From the IMG/VR virus record IMGVR_UViG_3300027917_000024, positions 1-64,000 of that record: a stretch of DNA of 64,000 nt. The stretch is one strand, 5' to 3'. The translations under genes were made by a program, and so were the position numbers. A model generated the notes under the pieces. The model made no database searches, was not told where the DNA came from, and saw only the letters and a list, made by a program, of their open reading frames with translations. This DNA is from a virus. Below, in pieces: positions 55,391-64,000 of the stretch. How positions within the stretch are numbered: position 1 is the first letter of the stretch; every line of letters starts with the position of its first letter.

Positions 55391-56408
55391 GGGGCTGCAT
55401 GGCAAAGACAAGAAGGTTATTATCCTCATGCTCGAAGGTGGTATTGGAGATCATCTTCTAGCTACACCTCTTCTTCGTGGCCTCAGAAAAAAGTATCCCA
55501 CCGATCAATGGTATCTCATAATGATTGCGATGTACCATGAAGTCTTTGGTTACGAGGATCCCAAAACTAAAGACGGCAATACTTTGATATGCATGAATCC
55601 GTATATCGATAAGCTCTATTCCATGCGACTACCCTCTCGCTTCTATATGGAATGGGCTCGAAATGCAGATGTAATATATCGGTTAAATCCATATATACTA
55701 TCTCCGCAAAGACTAGGCTCTAACCACTTTGCTGAAACATGGTGTACTATTCATGAAGTTAAAATGGACGCTCTTGTATTGGACTATTATATTACTGAGC
55801 ATGAAGACTTAATGGCAAGAAGACTCTATGAAATGCTCGTAAATCCAGTTATTGTAATCCAACCTTTCGGTGCATATGACCCTATCGACCACATCAAAGC
55901 CACCGAGAATAAAGACTGGTGCGATGACAGGTGGGAGTTTATTATTCAACTTCTCTTGAACAGGGGCTACGATATTATTCAGGTGGGAAAGATAGGAGAG
56001 CGAGTATTTAATGGTGTTCTTTCTTTTGTAGGCCATGCAAACATAAGGGAGACGGCAGCTATTATGAAGTATGCCGAGTACTTCATCAGCATTGATTCTT
56101 TTGTAATGCATATGGCCAAAGCACTAAATAAAATTGGTATTGTATTGTGGGGAAGAACTAATCCCTTCAGAGTTGGTTATATGGAGAACTATAATATTTT
56201 CAAGCTGCATTCGTGTCCTGAGATCTTCTGTGGCCGACCAGAAGGAGCGCTCTTCGATATGGCCTTCGATCAGCCCTACTTTACCCCGTGGCAGTGTCCT
56301 CATAGAGACTGCATGAAGGCAATTACAGTAGCAGATGTAGCTAAAGGGATAGGCTTTATGGAACAAAGACTACAGCTGGATCCTGTTACATATGAGAGGA
56401 AGATGTAA
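55374..56408 (+). CDS. GT9-family glycosyltransferase
   Basis: The 344-residue protein resembles heptosyltransferase-like GT9 enzymes: MLEGGIGDHLLATPLLRGLRK at the N-terminus, IQPFGAYDPIDH near the middle, and HANIRETAAIMKYAEYFIS with DSFVMHMAKALNK in the GT-B C-terminal domain. It transfers a sugar to an unknown acceptor. The first codons lie in the duplicated 13-bp sequence. TAATG overlap with the next gene. Confidence 0.78.
   Translation: MIYEPRGLHGKDKKVIILMLEGGIGDHLLATPLLRGLRKKYPTDQWYLIMIAMYHEVFGYEDPKTKDGNTLICMNPYIDKLYSMRLPSRFYMEWARNADVIYRLNPYILSPQRLGSNHFAETWCTIHEVKMDALVLDYYITEHEDLMARRLYEMLVNPVIVIQPFGAYDPIDHIKATENKDWCDDRWEFIIQLLLNRGYDIIQVGKIGERVFNGVLSFVGHANIRETAAIMKYAEYFISIDSFVMHMAKALNKIGIVLWGRTNPFRVGYMENYNIFKLHSCPEIFCGRPEGALFDMAFDQPYFTPWQCPHRDCMKAITVADVAKGIGFMEQRLQLDPVTYERKM
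55383..55395 (+). repeat. Insertion-flanking 13-bp repeat, copy 2
   Basis: GAACCTAGGGGGC, second copy, now forming codons 4-8 of the GT9 gene. Confidence 0.8.
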
Positions 56409-57649
56409 TGGCAGTTCCTAAGAAATACAAAGGGAGGGAAAAAGAATACTATAGAAAGTATTATAAGGAGAACAGGAATAGAATATTAGAACTACAGAGA
56501 AAGAATAGAGAAAAAAATAGGGATAAGATTAGAGATAGACAAAGGAAATACTACAAAAAAAATAAAGATAAGGTGCTCGAAACAAATAAAAGATCTAGGG
56601 AGAAAAGTATAGATAAAAGACTTGAATATGAAAAGAAGTATAGGGAGGAAAACAAAGATAGAATACAAGAATATAAAAAGGAATATGCCAAGAAAAATAA
56701 AGACAGACTGCAAGAATATAAAAAGGAATACTATAAGAAGAACAAAGATACGATAGCAGCCAAGAAGAAAAAGCACAGAGAAAAAAATAAGGATAAGATA
56801 GCAGAAAGTAGTAAGAGATACAGGGAAGAAAATAGGGACGAGATATTAAAGAGGCAAAAACAGTGTAGAGAGAAAAATAGGGATAAAATACTAAAGAGAC
56901 AAAAGGAATATACCGAGAAAAATAAGGACAAAATAAAGGAGTCTCAAAAGAAGTATAGACACCAAAATAAAGCAAAAATAGTAGCTCGACAAAAACAATA
57001 TAGAGAAGAGAACCGGGAGAAAATAAAAGCCGGACGAAAGAGATACTACGAAAAAGAAGAGAACCAGGAGAAAATAAAAGCCGGACGAAAGAGATATTAC
57101 GAAGAGAATAAAGAAAAAATGGCGACTCAACATAAACAGTACTATGAAGAGAACAAAGGCACAATAGCAAAAAAGGCAAAGAAATTTAGAGAAGAAAACA
57201 AGGAGAAAATATCAGAAGGGCAAAGGAAATATTATAAAAAGAATCAGAATGACCCAATGTTTAAGTTGAATGGGGCAATGCGACAAGGAATATATCAGGC
57301 ACTAAAAAGAAATGGAGGAAGTAAAAACGGACGACATTGGGAAGATCTTGTGCCTTATACTCTTGAAGAATTACAACAGCACCTAGAATCTAAATTTGAT
57401 GAAAATATGACTTGGGAAAATTATGGGAGTTATTGGCATCTAGATCATATAATTCCACTAGCCAGTTTTACTTTTCAATCTGCAGACGACCCACAATTTA
57501 AATTAGCTTGGACACTTTCTAATCTACAACCTCTAGAAAGTTCTGAAAATATAGGTAAGGGAAATAGATTTGATCACCCATCCAATAAAAAATTTAAACC
57601 TATTCCAAAAGCTGAAGTGAGCCCCAAAAATTTAGATTGCCTCATCTGA
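56408..57649 (+). CDS. HNH endonuclease with about 17 charged 15-residue repeats
   Basis: The 413-residue protein has an array of roughly 17 repeats of the type (K/R)YYEENKDKIxxxQR over residues 8-280, then an HNH domain: WHLDHIIPLASF, TLSNLQPLESSEN, KGNRFDHP. The HNH half is nearly identical to 55085-55380. One repeat pair (ENREKIKAGRKRYYEK) is duplicated almost exactly. Repeats probably form a long basic helix for DNA contact. The last codons run into a remnant of a tail gene on the opposite strand. Confidence 0.82.
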   Translation: MAVPKKYKGREKEYYRKYYKENRNRILELQRKNREKNRDKIRDRQRKYYKKNKDKVLETNKRSREKSIDKRLEYEKKYREENKDRIQEYKKEYAKKNKDRLQEYKKEYYKKNKDTIAAKKKKHREKNKDKIAESSKRYREENRDEILKRQKQCREKNRDKILKRQKEYTEKNKDKIKESQKKYRHQNKAKIVARQKQYREENREKIKAGRKRYYEKEENQEKIKAGRKRYYEENKEKMATQHKQYYEENKGTIAKKAKKFREENKEKISEGQRKYYKKNQNDPMFKLNGAMRQGIYQALKRNGGSKNGRHWEDLVPYTLEELQQHLESKFDENMTWENYGSYWHLDHIIPLASFTFQSADDPQFKLAWTLSNLQPLESSENIGKGNRFDHPSNKKFKPIPKAEVSPKNLDCLI

Positions 57650-57667
57650 TAGTCTACGCCAAGAAGT
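57636..57667 (-). repeat. 32-bp repeat, remnant of a tail-gene 3' end
   Basis: Identical to 58117-58148. On the minus strand it encodes the C-terminal SWRRLSDEAI and is preceded by YGT, matching the end of the 58113-58595 product. It overlaps the 3' end of the HNH gene in antisense. Confidence 0.8.
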
Positions 57668-57687
57668 GCCATAATCTGAGGTACAAG

Positions 57688-58113
57688 TTAAGAAGTAGAT
57701 TTAGTGGTAGGTTTAGGCCTGTACACTCCGGTTATGTATGGCTTTAGTCGCTTTAGTGGCAGTACTTCTGTTCCAAATCCCATACCATGAATAACCCGCC
57801 CATCTCCTATGTACATCCCAAAATGATAGGCTGTTTTCAAAGTAAAGTTAGATATCATTACTATATCTCCATACTGAATATTTTCTATCTTAACTTGATT
57901 AGCTAATTCGGATTTGTCATATTCAAGAATTGCATCGGCTATTTCCTTCTCGCTCTTTAAATCATACTCTGGATCAGGAAAATCATAGTCATGTACTCTT
58001 TTTATTAGATCTATCATCAGTCCCCAACAATCAAACCCTTCTTCTCTTGATCTTCCTCTTTTTGTATAAGGCAATCCAATATAAGTTTCTATATCATCAA
58101 CTTTTCTTGCCAT
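57688..58113 (-). CDS. NlpC/P60 family peptidase
   Basis: The 141-residue protein has YIGLPYTKRGRSREEGFDCWG with the catalytic Cys near residue 30, GDIVMISNFTLKTAYHFGMYIGD with the catalytic His, and RVIHGMG. NlpC/P60 enzymes cut peptidoglycan peptides; in tail operons they serve tail assembly and DNA entry. Its ATG overlaps the TAA of the upstream tail gene (TAATG). Confidence 0.85.
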   Translation of the reverse strand: MARKVDDIETYIGLPYTKRGRSREEGFDCWGLMIDLIKRVHDYDFPDPEYDLKSEKEIADAILEYDKSELANQVKIENIQYGDIVMISNFTLKTAYHFGMYIGDGRVIHGMGFGTEVLPLKRLKPYITGVYRPKPTTKSTS

Positions 58114-58595
58114 TAAATTGCCTCATCTGATAGTCTACGCCAAGAAGTACCATTATAAAAGTAAAAGGCATTTCCTACAGAATCATAGTAGAGTTTCCCT
58201 TCTTCAGCTGCAGGAGTGCCTAATGGTTCAAATGTAGCAGACCGGATTACACTTCCAGCTGGGGTTTGATTTAAGTGGCTGTCTATTCTGTTTAATGCCT
58301 CAGCCAGTATTGTTGGCCATCCCACATCTCCTTTATCAACTGTAGGCCATTGATAGTGAAAAGTATAGTCTTTTACAATAGCGTAGTTGACATTGATCCT
58401 GTTGGCATCCCCAGCATAAACAGGACTGATCGTAAGTTCTGTGTCGCTGTTAACGCTCTGGATCTCATAAAAATCAGTGTCGCCTACAACAATAAAAATA
58501 TTACTTATACTGGCATTGACTAGCCATCTCGTTCCAGTCCCAGTAACGGTGGCACTTCCTATGTCTATGGATATTGTTCCTGTTCTGTACTGCAT
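58113..58595 (-). CDS. Tail protein, tandem paralogue
   Basis: The 160-residue protein starts MQYRTGTISIDIGSATVTG and has FYEIQSVNSDTELTI, YAIVKDYTFHYQWP, GDVGWPTILAEALNRID, ending GTSWRRLSDEAI. It aligns with 58606-59193 over the first 130 residues. AAGGAGG precedes the ATG at 58595. Likely a baseplate or fibre-connecting protein. Confidence 0.7.
   Translation of the reverse strand: MQYRTGTISIDIGSATVTGTGTRWLVNASISNIFIVVGDTDFYEIQSVNSDTELTISPVYAGDANRINVNYAIVKDYTFHYQWPTVDKGDVGWPTILAEALNRIDSHLNQTPAGSVIRSATFEPLGTPAAEEGKLYYDSVGNAFYFYNGTSWRRLSDEAI
58117..58148 (-). repeat. 32-bp repeat, intact tail-gene copy
   Basis: 3' end of 58113-58595, identical to 57636-57667. Confidence 0.8.
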
Positions 58596-58605
58596 TCTAA
58601 CCTCC

Positions 58606-59193
58606 TTAAGAATGTAATAGCTTTCTCCATTGTGGGTACCAAACAGCAGCACTTACTCCTGTACCTTCATGTACTGTTACACCACTTGCCATGGTTCCAT
58701 TGTAATAGAGAAATGTTTTGTAACCTATATCATAGAATAGTTTTCCTACTCTTGGTTTTATAAGAGGGTTTACCTGATAGTGAGAAGCCCCAGAAGTTGT
58801 AACCATAGTTCCAGATGGTATGGTTTCGAAGGTCATAGAACCGATATATCGCTCTAGAAATCGGCGGTCAATCTCTTGTAACGCTCTTCTTAATATTCTT
58901 GGCCAATCAACGTCGCCTACTGTAATATACGGCCAACCATAATTCGTGGTATAGTCTTGTACGATTGTATACTCTTCACCCCAAATGTCTTCTGCGTCCT
59001 CATTTAAATAGGCATAAGTAAGTGTAAGCTCTGTTGTACTCGAAACACTACTGATCCAATAGATATTCTGCTCACCTCTTACCTTGAATATGCACCCATT
59101 CCAACTCCCGTCTGTAACCCATGTCGTATTTTTACCAATTACAGTTGTAGAGTTGTGATCAATACTTACAGTTCCTGTTCTATATTGTCCCAT
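58606..59193 (-). CDS. Tail protein, tandem paralogue
   Basis: The 195-residue protein starts MGQYRTGTVSIDHNSTTVIG and shares YWISSVSSTTELTL, YTIVQDYTTNYGWP and GDVDWPRILRRALQEID with the neighbour, then has a different beta-rich C-terminus (KTFLYYNGTMAS, WRKLLHS). AAGGAG precedes the ATG. Structural role inferred. Confidence 0.7.
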   Translation of the reverse strand: MGQYRTGTVSIDHNSTTVIGKNTTWVTDGSWNGCIFKVRGEQNIYWISSVSSTTELTLTYAYLNEDAEDIWGEEYTIVQDYTTNYGWPYITVGDVDWPRILRRALQEIDRRFLERYIGSMTFETIPSGTMVTTSGASHYQVNPLIKPRVGKLFYDIGYKTFLYYNGTMASGVTVHEGTGVSAAVWYPQWRKLLHS

Positions 59194-59202
59194 CTCAGCT
59201 CC

Positions 59203-60405
59203 TTACCAGAAAGAAACTATTTTTACTAGATCTGCATATACAGTTTTACAGACGTTGCTTTTACCTACATATGCTAATGTATCTGGATCAAACTCATAGA
59301 ATATAGGAAAGACGTCCCCAGCAACACAATCTACACCTGCTCCAAAAAGTCTATTTGAGTCTCCCCCTAAGCACCAAATCCTATAAAACCCAGAAGGAGC
59401 TTGGTCAGAATAGGGATTCCATACCCATTGAGCAGTATCATAGTAAGTCTGTGTAAGATTTAGTGAGGTGGCCACTGCAAATTTCTGAGAAACGGATGCA
59501 TATCGTTTTTCTAAAAAGCACTCTTCTACATTATTATCATATCTAAGAGAGTATAGATATCCATTTACACCGTCTCCTCCAATTTTATATATTGTACTAT
59601 CAAAGACCTCATCAGCCATTTGTATCACATCTGTTGCATCCCAGGCCGCAACATCAAAAACTACCATCTTGAAATACTGTGGTGGATACGCCCAAGCTTC
59701 CATAGTATACAATATATAGAGTGTAGTGGCATTACCTGCTAGTGATACCGGCCTTCCTCCAGTAAGTCCATATTCTGTTGTAAAATCATACGCAAAAATA
59801 TTCTTCTCGTTAATAATCTCATAGGTCTCTGGGTTGATTTGAAAAAGATGTTCCCCAAAGGGTTCTTTCATAAGCACAAATGTCCCACCAGTATCAACCA
59901 CAATATCAGTTAAGGTCCAAGGTTTAGACAGCCTATCAATCCAGTGCGAAGGTTTTATAGGGGTTGCACTACCATACGCTTCTATGGTATTTTCTGATTC
60001 TCCACTAGGCCATTCTCTTACTTCAAATCGATATTCGGTGGTTGGACACCTAGCTGTATGGTAAGGTAGATTCTCAGAGGTAGGTGAACCTGGTCCTATC
60101 ACACCCTCGTAATTCATCGGTGAATGACAATAAAGCCCACAACCGTTATCGCACTCGGGACACCACTCATTCCAATTTAACCAAGTATCAGTAGGGCATC
60201 TACAGTGCTCTGCATAGTCGTGTCTCAATACGATACTAATGTTATCCCCTTTAGCTCCAATTCCTACAGGCATACATCCACTATTAGCTTCTATAATAAG
60301 GTTTTCTCCCAGTTCTGCCGGTGGAGACCATATTGCCGGTCTATATGTTGGTGGTAAATATGGATATGCAGGTGCTTGTGGCTTCCAGTACCAATCCCAA
60401 CTCAC
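59203..60405 (-). CDS. Beta-rich, Cys-rich structural protein
   Basis: The 400-residue protein has an aromatic/Pro-rich N-terminus (MSWDWYWKPQAPAYPYLPP), a Cys cluster (HCRCPTDTW, WCPECDNGCGLYC) and then repeated beta segments with FVLMKEPFGEHLFQINPE and TLYILYTMEAW that suggest a beta-propeller. GTG start with GGAGG upstream. Probably a tail or host-contact protein. Confidence 0.6.
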   Translation of the reverse strand: MSWDWYWKPQAPAYPYLPPTYRPAIWSPPAELGENLIIEANSGCMPVGIGAKGDNISIVLRHDYAEHCRCPTDTWLNWNEWCPECDNGCGLYCHSPMNYEGVIGPGSPTSENLPYHTARCPTTEYRFEVREWPSGESENTIEAYGSATPIKPSHWIDRLSKPWTLTDIVVDTGGTFVLMKEPFGEHLFQINPETYEIINEKNIFAYDFTTEYGLTGGRPVSLAGNATTLYILYTMEAWAYPPQYFKMVVFDVAAWDATDVIQMADEVFDSTIYKIGGDGVNGYLYSLRYDNNVEECFLEKRYASVSQKFAVATSLNLTQTYYDTAQWVWNPYSDQAPSGFYRIWCLGGDSNRLFGAGVDCVAGDVFPIFYEFDPDTLAYVGKSNVCKTVYADLVKIVSFW

Positions 60406-60419
60406 TGTATCTTCCTCCT

Positions 60420-62084
60420 CTAAGGTACGTCTAAGGCGTCTTGTATCTCAGAACCATCAAATTCTGTATTAGTAGTTTGTAGTAGACTAGCTCTTGTCGG
60501 TTTCAATGTGGTTCCATCAATTTCAATTAATGCTAGATACGTATCATCTCCATTTAGCCATATTAATGTTCCTATGGTAAAGAGGGCATTTGGGTAATTT
60601 CCACAGACAAGATATGGGCCACCGCCTTCGAACCAATTGTCTCCATAATAGATATCCCTTTGCCAATCACATAATTCACCTAAATGATATTCCGCACGTA
60701 GGGCAGATACAGCCACCTCATCTAGGTTTTTATCATAACTAGCCAAATCAGTATACATCTCATGTGGCTGGTCATCCCAATACCAACCATTCTTTTCTCT
60801 TGAAACTGCCATCCCATCTGTACCTGCTGTTACTGCATAGGCCTCGCATACATTCAGATTCTTCGACCGTAAGAGAGTCTCGAACTGTTTTGTACTACTA
60901 TTATAACTGTCTCTCTCGTATACATAGGTTTTTGCATAGACGTTGAAACCTGATTTAACAGTAAAATTATCGGCTCTCCATGTTACATTCTGAGATGCGT
61001 TTGAATTATCTACACGAAGTGAAATGTTGATTATTCTGTATGCATAGGAGTTCCTAAACTCATCGTGCTCTGCGATCAATGTCCAATCACTTCCATTCCA
61101 ATAATACCCCCTTAATTCGGTATATCCTGTAATCATACCCTCTGACCGCCGCATTCTGGCTACTATCCTTAATTTACCACTTGTATCTGGAGAACTACCT
61201 ATCATAGAATCAATTGTATGCCACGAACTATCGTAGTAGCCAAGTTGATATCCATATTGTCCTCCCCAATAACCAAATCGTACATAAGCAACATCGGTTT
61301 TTGTTTTATAATAGTTAAGTACTAGATCAATTCCCCAACTCTCCACCGCACCATAATTTATTAACTCAAAATCCACAGCGATATCAACTTGTGGCAGATC
61401 ATAATCCCCCCCAATCATATAGGTAGTTGTTACATGATCCGCTGTTCCTAATCCAATCTGAGTGAGTTCTAGTTTGTTATTTTGAATATCTGGAGACCCT
61501 GAAGTAATATTCCACTTTTTAGAATTTGGTGCGCTGCCATCCAATCCTGTAAAATCATCACCAAGGTAACTACTCTCAACCATCTCGCTTCCTGCTGTTA
61601 TGTAGACCTCATCATCAACGACATCAATGAACTTTATATTCGTTTCAGAAGTATAATCAAAATAATCTATTAACCGCAGAAATTTCCATCCAGATGCTTC
61701 AGGAATGGAGCTCGAACTAGACTCTTCGGTTTCTATATGACTAGAACCAATTTCTGCAATATAGCGAACATGAGGATCGGATGTGTCTCTAAAAGTAGCA
61801 AAAACGGAGCCATAATCGCTACTACCTATTAACAATAACTGGTTATAGGCTCCCGCACCATAATCTACTGTTATTGATGGGTTTGCCGCCTCAATAATAT
61901 CAATTAAATTTTGAACCGTTGTAGAACTTATATAGGTAGGTTTTGAATCTGCTACTGGCCATTTTAGTTTAGCAACTCTATGGCCTTCTACTGCAGCCGA
62001 ATCGTTGTATTGCATATAAATAATTCGGCTCCCAGTTTTCCCTCCTACAAGGGCATGTCTTGCAATATTACTCATACCAATCAT
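60420..62084 (-). CDS. Large tail protein with lectin-like domain
   Basis: The 554-residue protein starts MIGMSNIARHALVGGKTGSR. About residues 180-370 contain DDFTGLDGSAPNSKKWNIT, VDIAVDFELINYG and TYVYERDSY-type strands, resembling the laminin-G/DUF1080 jelly-roll. GGAGGGG precedes the ATG. It likely binds carbohydrate as part of the fibre or baseplate. No catalytic motif seen. Confidence 0.65.
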   Translation of the reverse strand: MIGMSNIARHALVGGKTGSRIIYMQYNDSAAVEGHRVAKLKWPVADSKPTYISSTTVQNLIDIIEAANPSITVDYGAGAYNQLLLIGSSDYGSVFATFRDTSDPHVRYIAEIGSSHIETEESSSSSIPEASGWKFLRLIDYFDYTSETNIKFIDVVDDEVYITAGSEMVESSYLGDDFTGLDGSAPNSKKWNITSGSPDIQNNKLELTQIGLGTADHVTTTYMIGGDYDLPQVDIAVDFELINYGAVESWGIDLVLNYYKTKTDVAYVRFGYWGGQYGYQLGYYDSSWHTIDSMIGSSPDTSGKLRIVARMRRSEGMITGYTELRGYYWNGSDWTLIAEHDEFRNSYAYRIINISLRVDNSNASQNVTWRADNFTVKSGFNVYAKTYVYERDSYNSSTKQFETLLRSKNLNVCEAYAVTAGTDGMAVSREKNGWYWDDQPHEMYTDLASYDKNLDEVAVSALRAEYHLGELCDWQRDIYYGDNWFEGGGPYLVCGNYPNALFTIGTLIWLNGDDTYLALIEIDGTTLKPTRASLLQTTNTEFDGSEIQDALDVP

Positions 62085-62099
62085 TTGCTTCCCCTCCGT

Positions 62100-64000
62100 T
62101 TAGTAAGGCCCATCTGATGGTGTTCTATTCCCACAACCGTCTGTTACGTAGAGATACCATAATTGTGGAGATCCAGTACCTTCTCCTAGACCCATCATAT
62201 TTGCTCCGAACCTTATTTCTGAATCTGTCCAGTAAGTAATCTCTTGCTGATGTAAGATTGTACATAAAGCATAAAGAGCATTATTTCCAATCTCTACTTT
62301 GGCACTTCCACAATATACCCCAAACCCACTTCCTTGGACCGTGCCATAAATGGTTTCTCCATGCACTCCTATTTCTTTCGTAAAGCTACTTATGGAAGGT
62401 GTATCCGCTTTTTCCGAGCAGTAGCTAGCATCACAAGCTGACATGACATATGTATCTGATGTTCCGAAGTATACAATTATTCTTAGATCGCCTCCACCAA
62501 CAGTGGTCGTTCCTCCCTGGTCTATATCAATATTAATATCGTCATACTGTGCTATATTTTGGTATGTAAGAGTTATCGTATTTGATGAATACTCACCCTC
62601 TTTAATTTCTAATTGCTCCCCCCCAAGGCCAAAGATACTGGAAGAATTACAATTGATATCAACAAGTAAACTAGCTCCACTAGGAGGTACATCTACAGCC
62701 ATTCTTGCCTTTGTAATATATCCTGAAAATGGTGCCAGGAAAGAGACTATGTTTTGTGTCTGTCCCCATTGTCCTTTTATAAGAATATTGTTGCCCCTAT
62801 CACCTCCAAGTGTAAATGGCATATTAGCGCCGCTCGCAATAGCAAACGGCAACCAACCATTTACTGCGTCCGAGTAGTAATAACATCTGGCATCGAGAGC
62901 TTGATATACTATTGTACCACCTACTGGTTTGAGTACTTGTCCTAAGGTCATGGTAGAGGCGGTAATACCATACTGTGACCTGATAGCTGGGCCGTCTGAT
63001 CTTTCTCCAATTACAGCATAATCGGTAGAAGTCCGAACATGCATTCCTTTCTTCATACCGTACATTTGTATTCCTGTTGTATTAGCACTGCTCATATATA
63101 CCATTGTACCACTAGGGGCCGTACTCTCAAGTCTCAGTGCGTTTCCTGTGTAACCTGACGTTCCAATTTTTATTCCTGCTCCTGTACCGCATGCTAAACT
63201 AATAGCGTACCCATCACCAGTTGCTACTCCTCCGCTGGATTGAAAATCTATCAATTTTCCTGTCGCTGACCTTGCCTTTATAAGATTTAGATTGGCACTT
63301 TCCAGGCTAAGTGTTGCATAGGCTACATCAGGTCCGGTAGTCGTTGTAACTTCTAGCCCACCACCTGCTCCGCATTGTAAGCTCGCAGCATATGAAGTTC
63401 CTGTGCCATTTGCAGTACCCTTGATTAATTGCCCAAGTTGTGTACTAACTTTTAAACCAATACCTTTCACAGCATTGGCCTGTATTGCTCCATACTGCGT
63501 AGTTGTTACGTCGCTTGATGCAGATATTGCCCACGCCCTCTTCGAATAAAAATATGAGGCGTCTCGTGGCAGAGATGTATTCAAATTTTTTACTTGAAAT
63601 GCGAGGTTGTTATAGCTCAGGATATCAACAGGGTAAAGTCCTTCTGTTGCTATAGCTATATAACTTCCTTCGTCATAAGCGTCCTGCAGTGACACACCAC
63701 CAGCAGCACCGCCTGTTATGGATTGCCACGCCCCATCATAATAACGCAGTCCACTTGCAGCATTCGAATAGACAACAGTTCCTATTTGTGGGCTTGTAAT
63801 TGCGGCATGATTATCAGAATAAATTGTAATTCCATTTTTAGAGTCAATAGCTGGATAAGTAGTTGAAGATGCTCTCAATGCCCATGATGATGTCCCAGTA
63901 ACTTCCAGGCCTACCCTATTTGATCTTATTACAGCAGCAGGATACCCGACAGCTCCCCCAGAGACTTCCAGCGCTGTCTGTGATGCTTCTAGAATGGCTT
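62100..64000 (-). CDS. Tail fibre protein, partial (5' end beyond window)
   Basis: The reading frame is open from 62100 to the right edge, so the gene starts outside; a TTG at 63878 is internal. The visible part has repeated beta units (ALEVSGG, GLEVTGTSSWALRAS, GIKIGTSGYTGNALRLES) typical of fibre shafts. The C-terminal region resembles an IPT/TIG fold (ISSFTKEIGVHGETIYG, KVEIGNNALYALC) and ends PSDGPY. It should form a trimeric host-binding fibre. Confidence 0.72.
   Translation of the reverse strand, partial: AILEASQTALEVSGGAVGYPAAVIRSNRVGLEVTGTSSWALRASSTTYPAIDSKNGITIYSDNHAAITSPQIGTVVYSNAASGLRYYDGAWQSITGGAAGGVSLQDAYDEGSYIAIATEGLYPVDILSYNNLAFQVKNLNTSLPRDASYFYSKRAWAISASSDVTTTQYGAIQANAVKGIGLKVSTQLGQLIKGTANGTGTSYAASLQCGAGGGLEVTTTTGPDVAYATLSLESANLNLIKARSATGKLIDFQSSGGVATGDGYAISLACGTGAGIKIGTSGYTGNALRLESTAPSGTMVYMSSANTTGIQMYGMKKGMHVRTSTDYAVIGERSDGPAIRSQYGITASTMTLGQVLKPVGGTIVYQALDARCYYYSDAVNGWLPFAIASGANMPFTLGGDRGNNILIKGQWGQTQNIVSFLAPFSGYITKARMAVDVPPSGASLLVDINCNSSSIFGLGGEQLEIKEGEYSSNTITLTYQNIAQYDDINIDIDQGGTTTVGGGDLRIIVYFGTSDTYVMSACDASYCSEKADTPSISSFTKEIGVHGETIYGTVQGSGFGVYCGSAKVEIGNNALYALCTILHQQEITYWTDSEIRFGANMMGLGEGTGSPQLWYLYVTDGCGNRTPSDGPY

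Noticed and set aside
56492-57179. Several long minus-strand frames rich in Leu, Phe, Ser and Tyr
   Set aside because: Antisense shadows of the charged HNH repeat array.
62100-63878. Complete 592-residue fibre protein starting at a TTG at 63878
   Set aside because: The same frame stays open to the window edge with matching repeat sequence, so the true start is outside.

Overview
The window is part of a large, AT-rich tailed-phage genome using the standard genetic code (TAA, TAG and TGA all serve as stops). It carries a DNA-replication and recombination module, a virion/tail block and a long cargo region of very small genes mixed with 14 tRNA genes. No ribosomal, biosynthetic or other host-chromosome genes are seen. 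Strong AGGAGG-type ribosome sites and TTGACA-N17-TATAAT-like promoters with a TGG extension show that host sigma70/sigmaA-type polymerase is used; the host cannot be named from this sequence.

Layout. (1) About 1-27,120, nearly all minus strand: some 70 small genes, often overlapping by 1-4 nt. They include zinc-ribbon proteins, three CxxCxxCC (YkgJ-like) proteins, three SAM methyltransferases, a (p)ppGpp-hydrolase-like HD protein, HExxH metallopeptidase-like proteins, a 3D-domain cell-wall protein, a B12-type radical SAM enzyme beside a DxD glycosyltransferase, a papain-like protease, a GNAT acetyltransferase, lipoproteins and tiny membrane proteins. Fourteen tRNA genes lie between them on the same strand. 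In six cases the stop codon of the preceding gene is formed by tRNA nucleotides 8-10. Several leftward promoters share TTGACA-N17/18-TA(T/G)(A/G)AN with a TGTGG extension. (2) About 27,120-28,127: a divergent non-coding control region with leftward and candidate rightward promoters and a candidate RNA fold. (3) 28,128-31,095, plus strand: early genes including a thymidylate-synthase-fold enzyme and a ParB-like protein, then a promoter plus structured leader/terminator before a very basic small protein, and a small membrane protein.

(4) 31,326-54,131, plus strand: the replication/recombination operon. It encodes class II ribonucleotide reductase, an SF2 helicase, a primase-helicase, a uracil-DNA-glycosylase/DNA polymerase I fusion, a gp32-like SSB, a possible UvsY-like mediator, RecA, SbcD/SbcC (gp47/gp46), a 5' nucleotidase and a RuvC-like resolvase. 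Four of these proteins are interrupted by inteins, one of which looks like a class 3 (WCT) intein. (5) 54,115-57,649, plus strand: methyltransferase, GT9 glycosyltransferase and two recently duplicated HNH endonucleases with 15-residue charged repeats. (6) 57,688-64,000, minus strand: tail/fibre block with an NlpC/P60 peptidase, two tandem paralogous tail proteins, large beta-rich proteins and a fibre gene that runs off the right end. Terminase, portal and capsid genes are not in the window.

The points most worth attention are the tRNA/stop-codon overlaps, the two promoter-leader-terminator units that look like structured RNAs, the intein set, the HNH insertion footprint, and the radical SAM/glycosyltransferase/methyltransferase cassette next to a phage papain-like protease.
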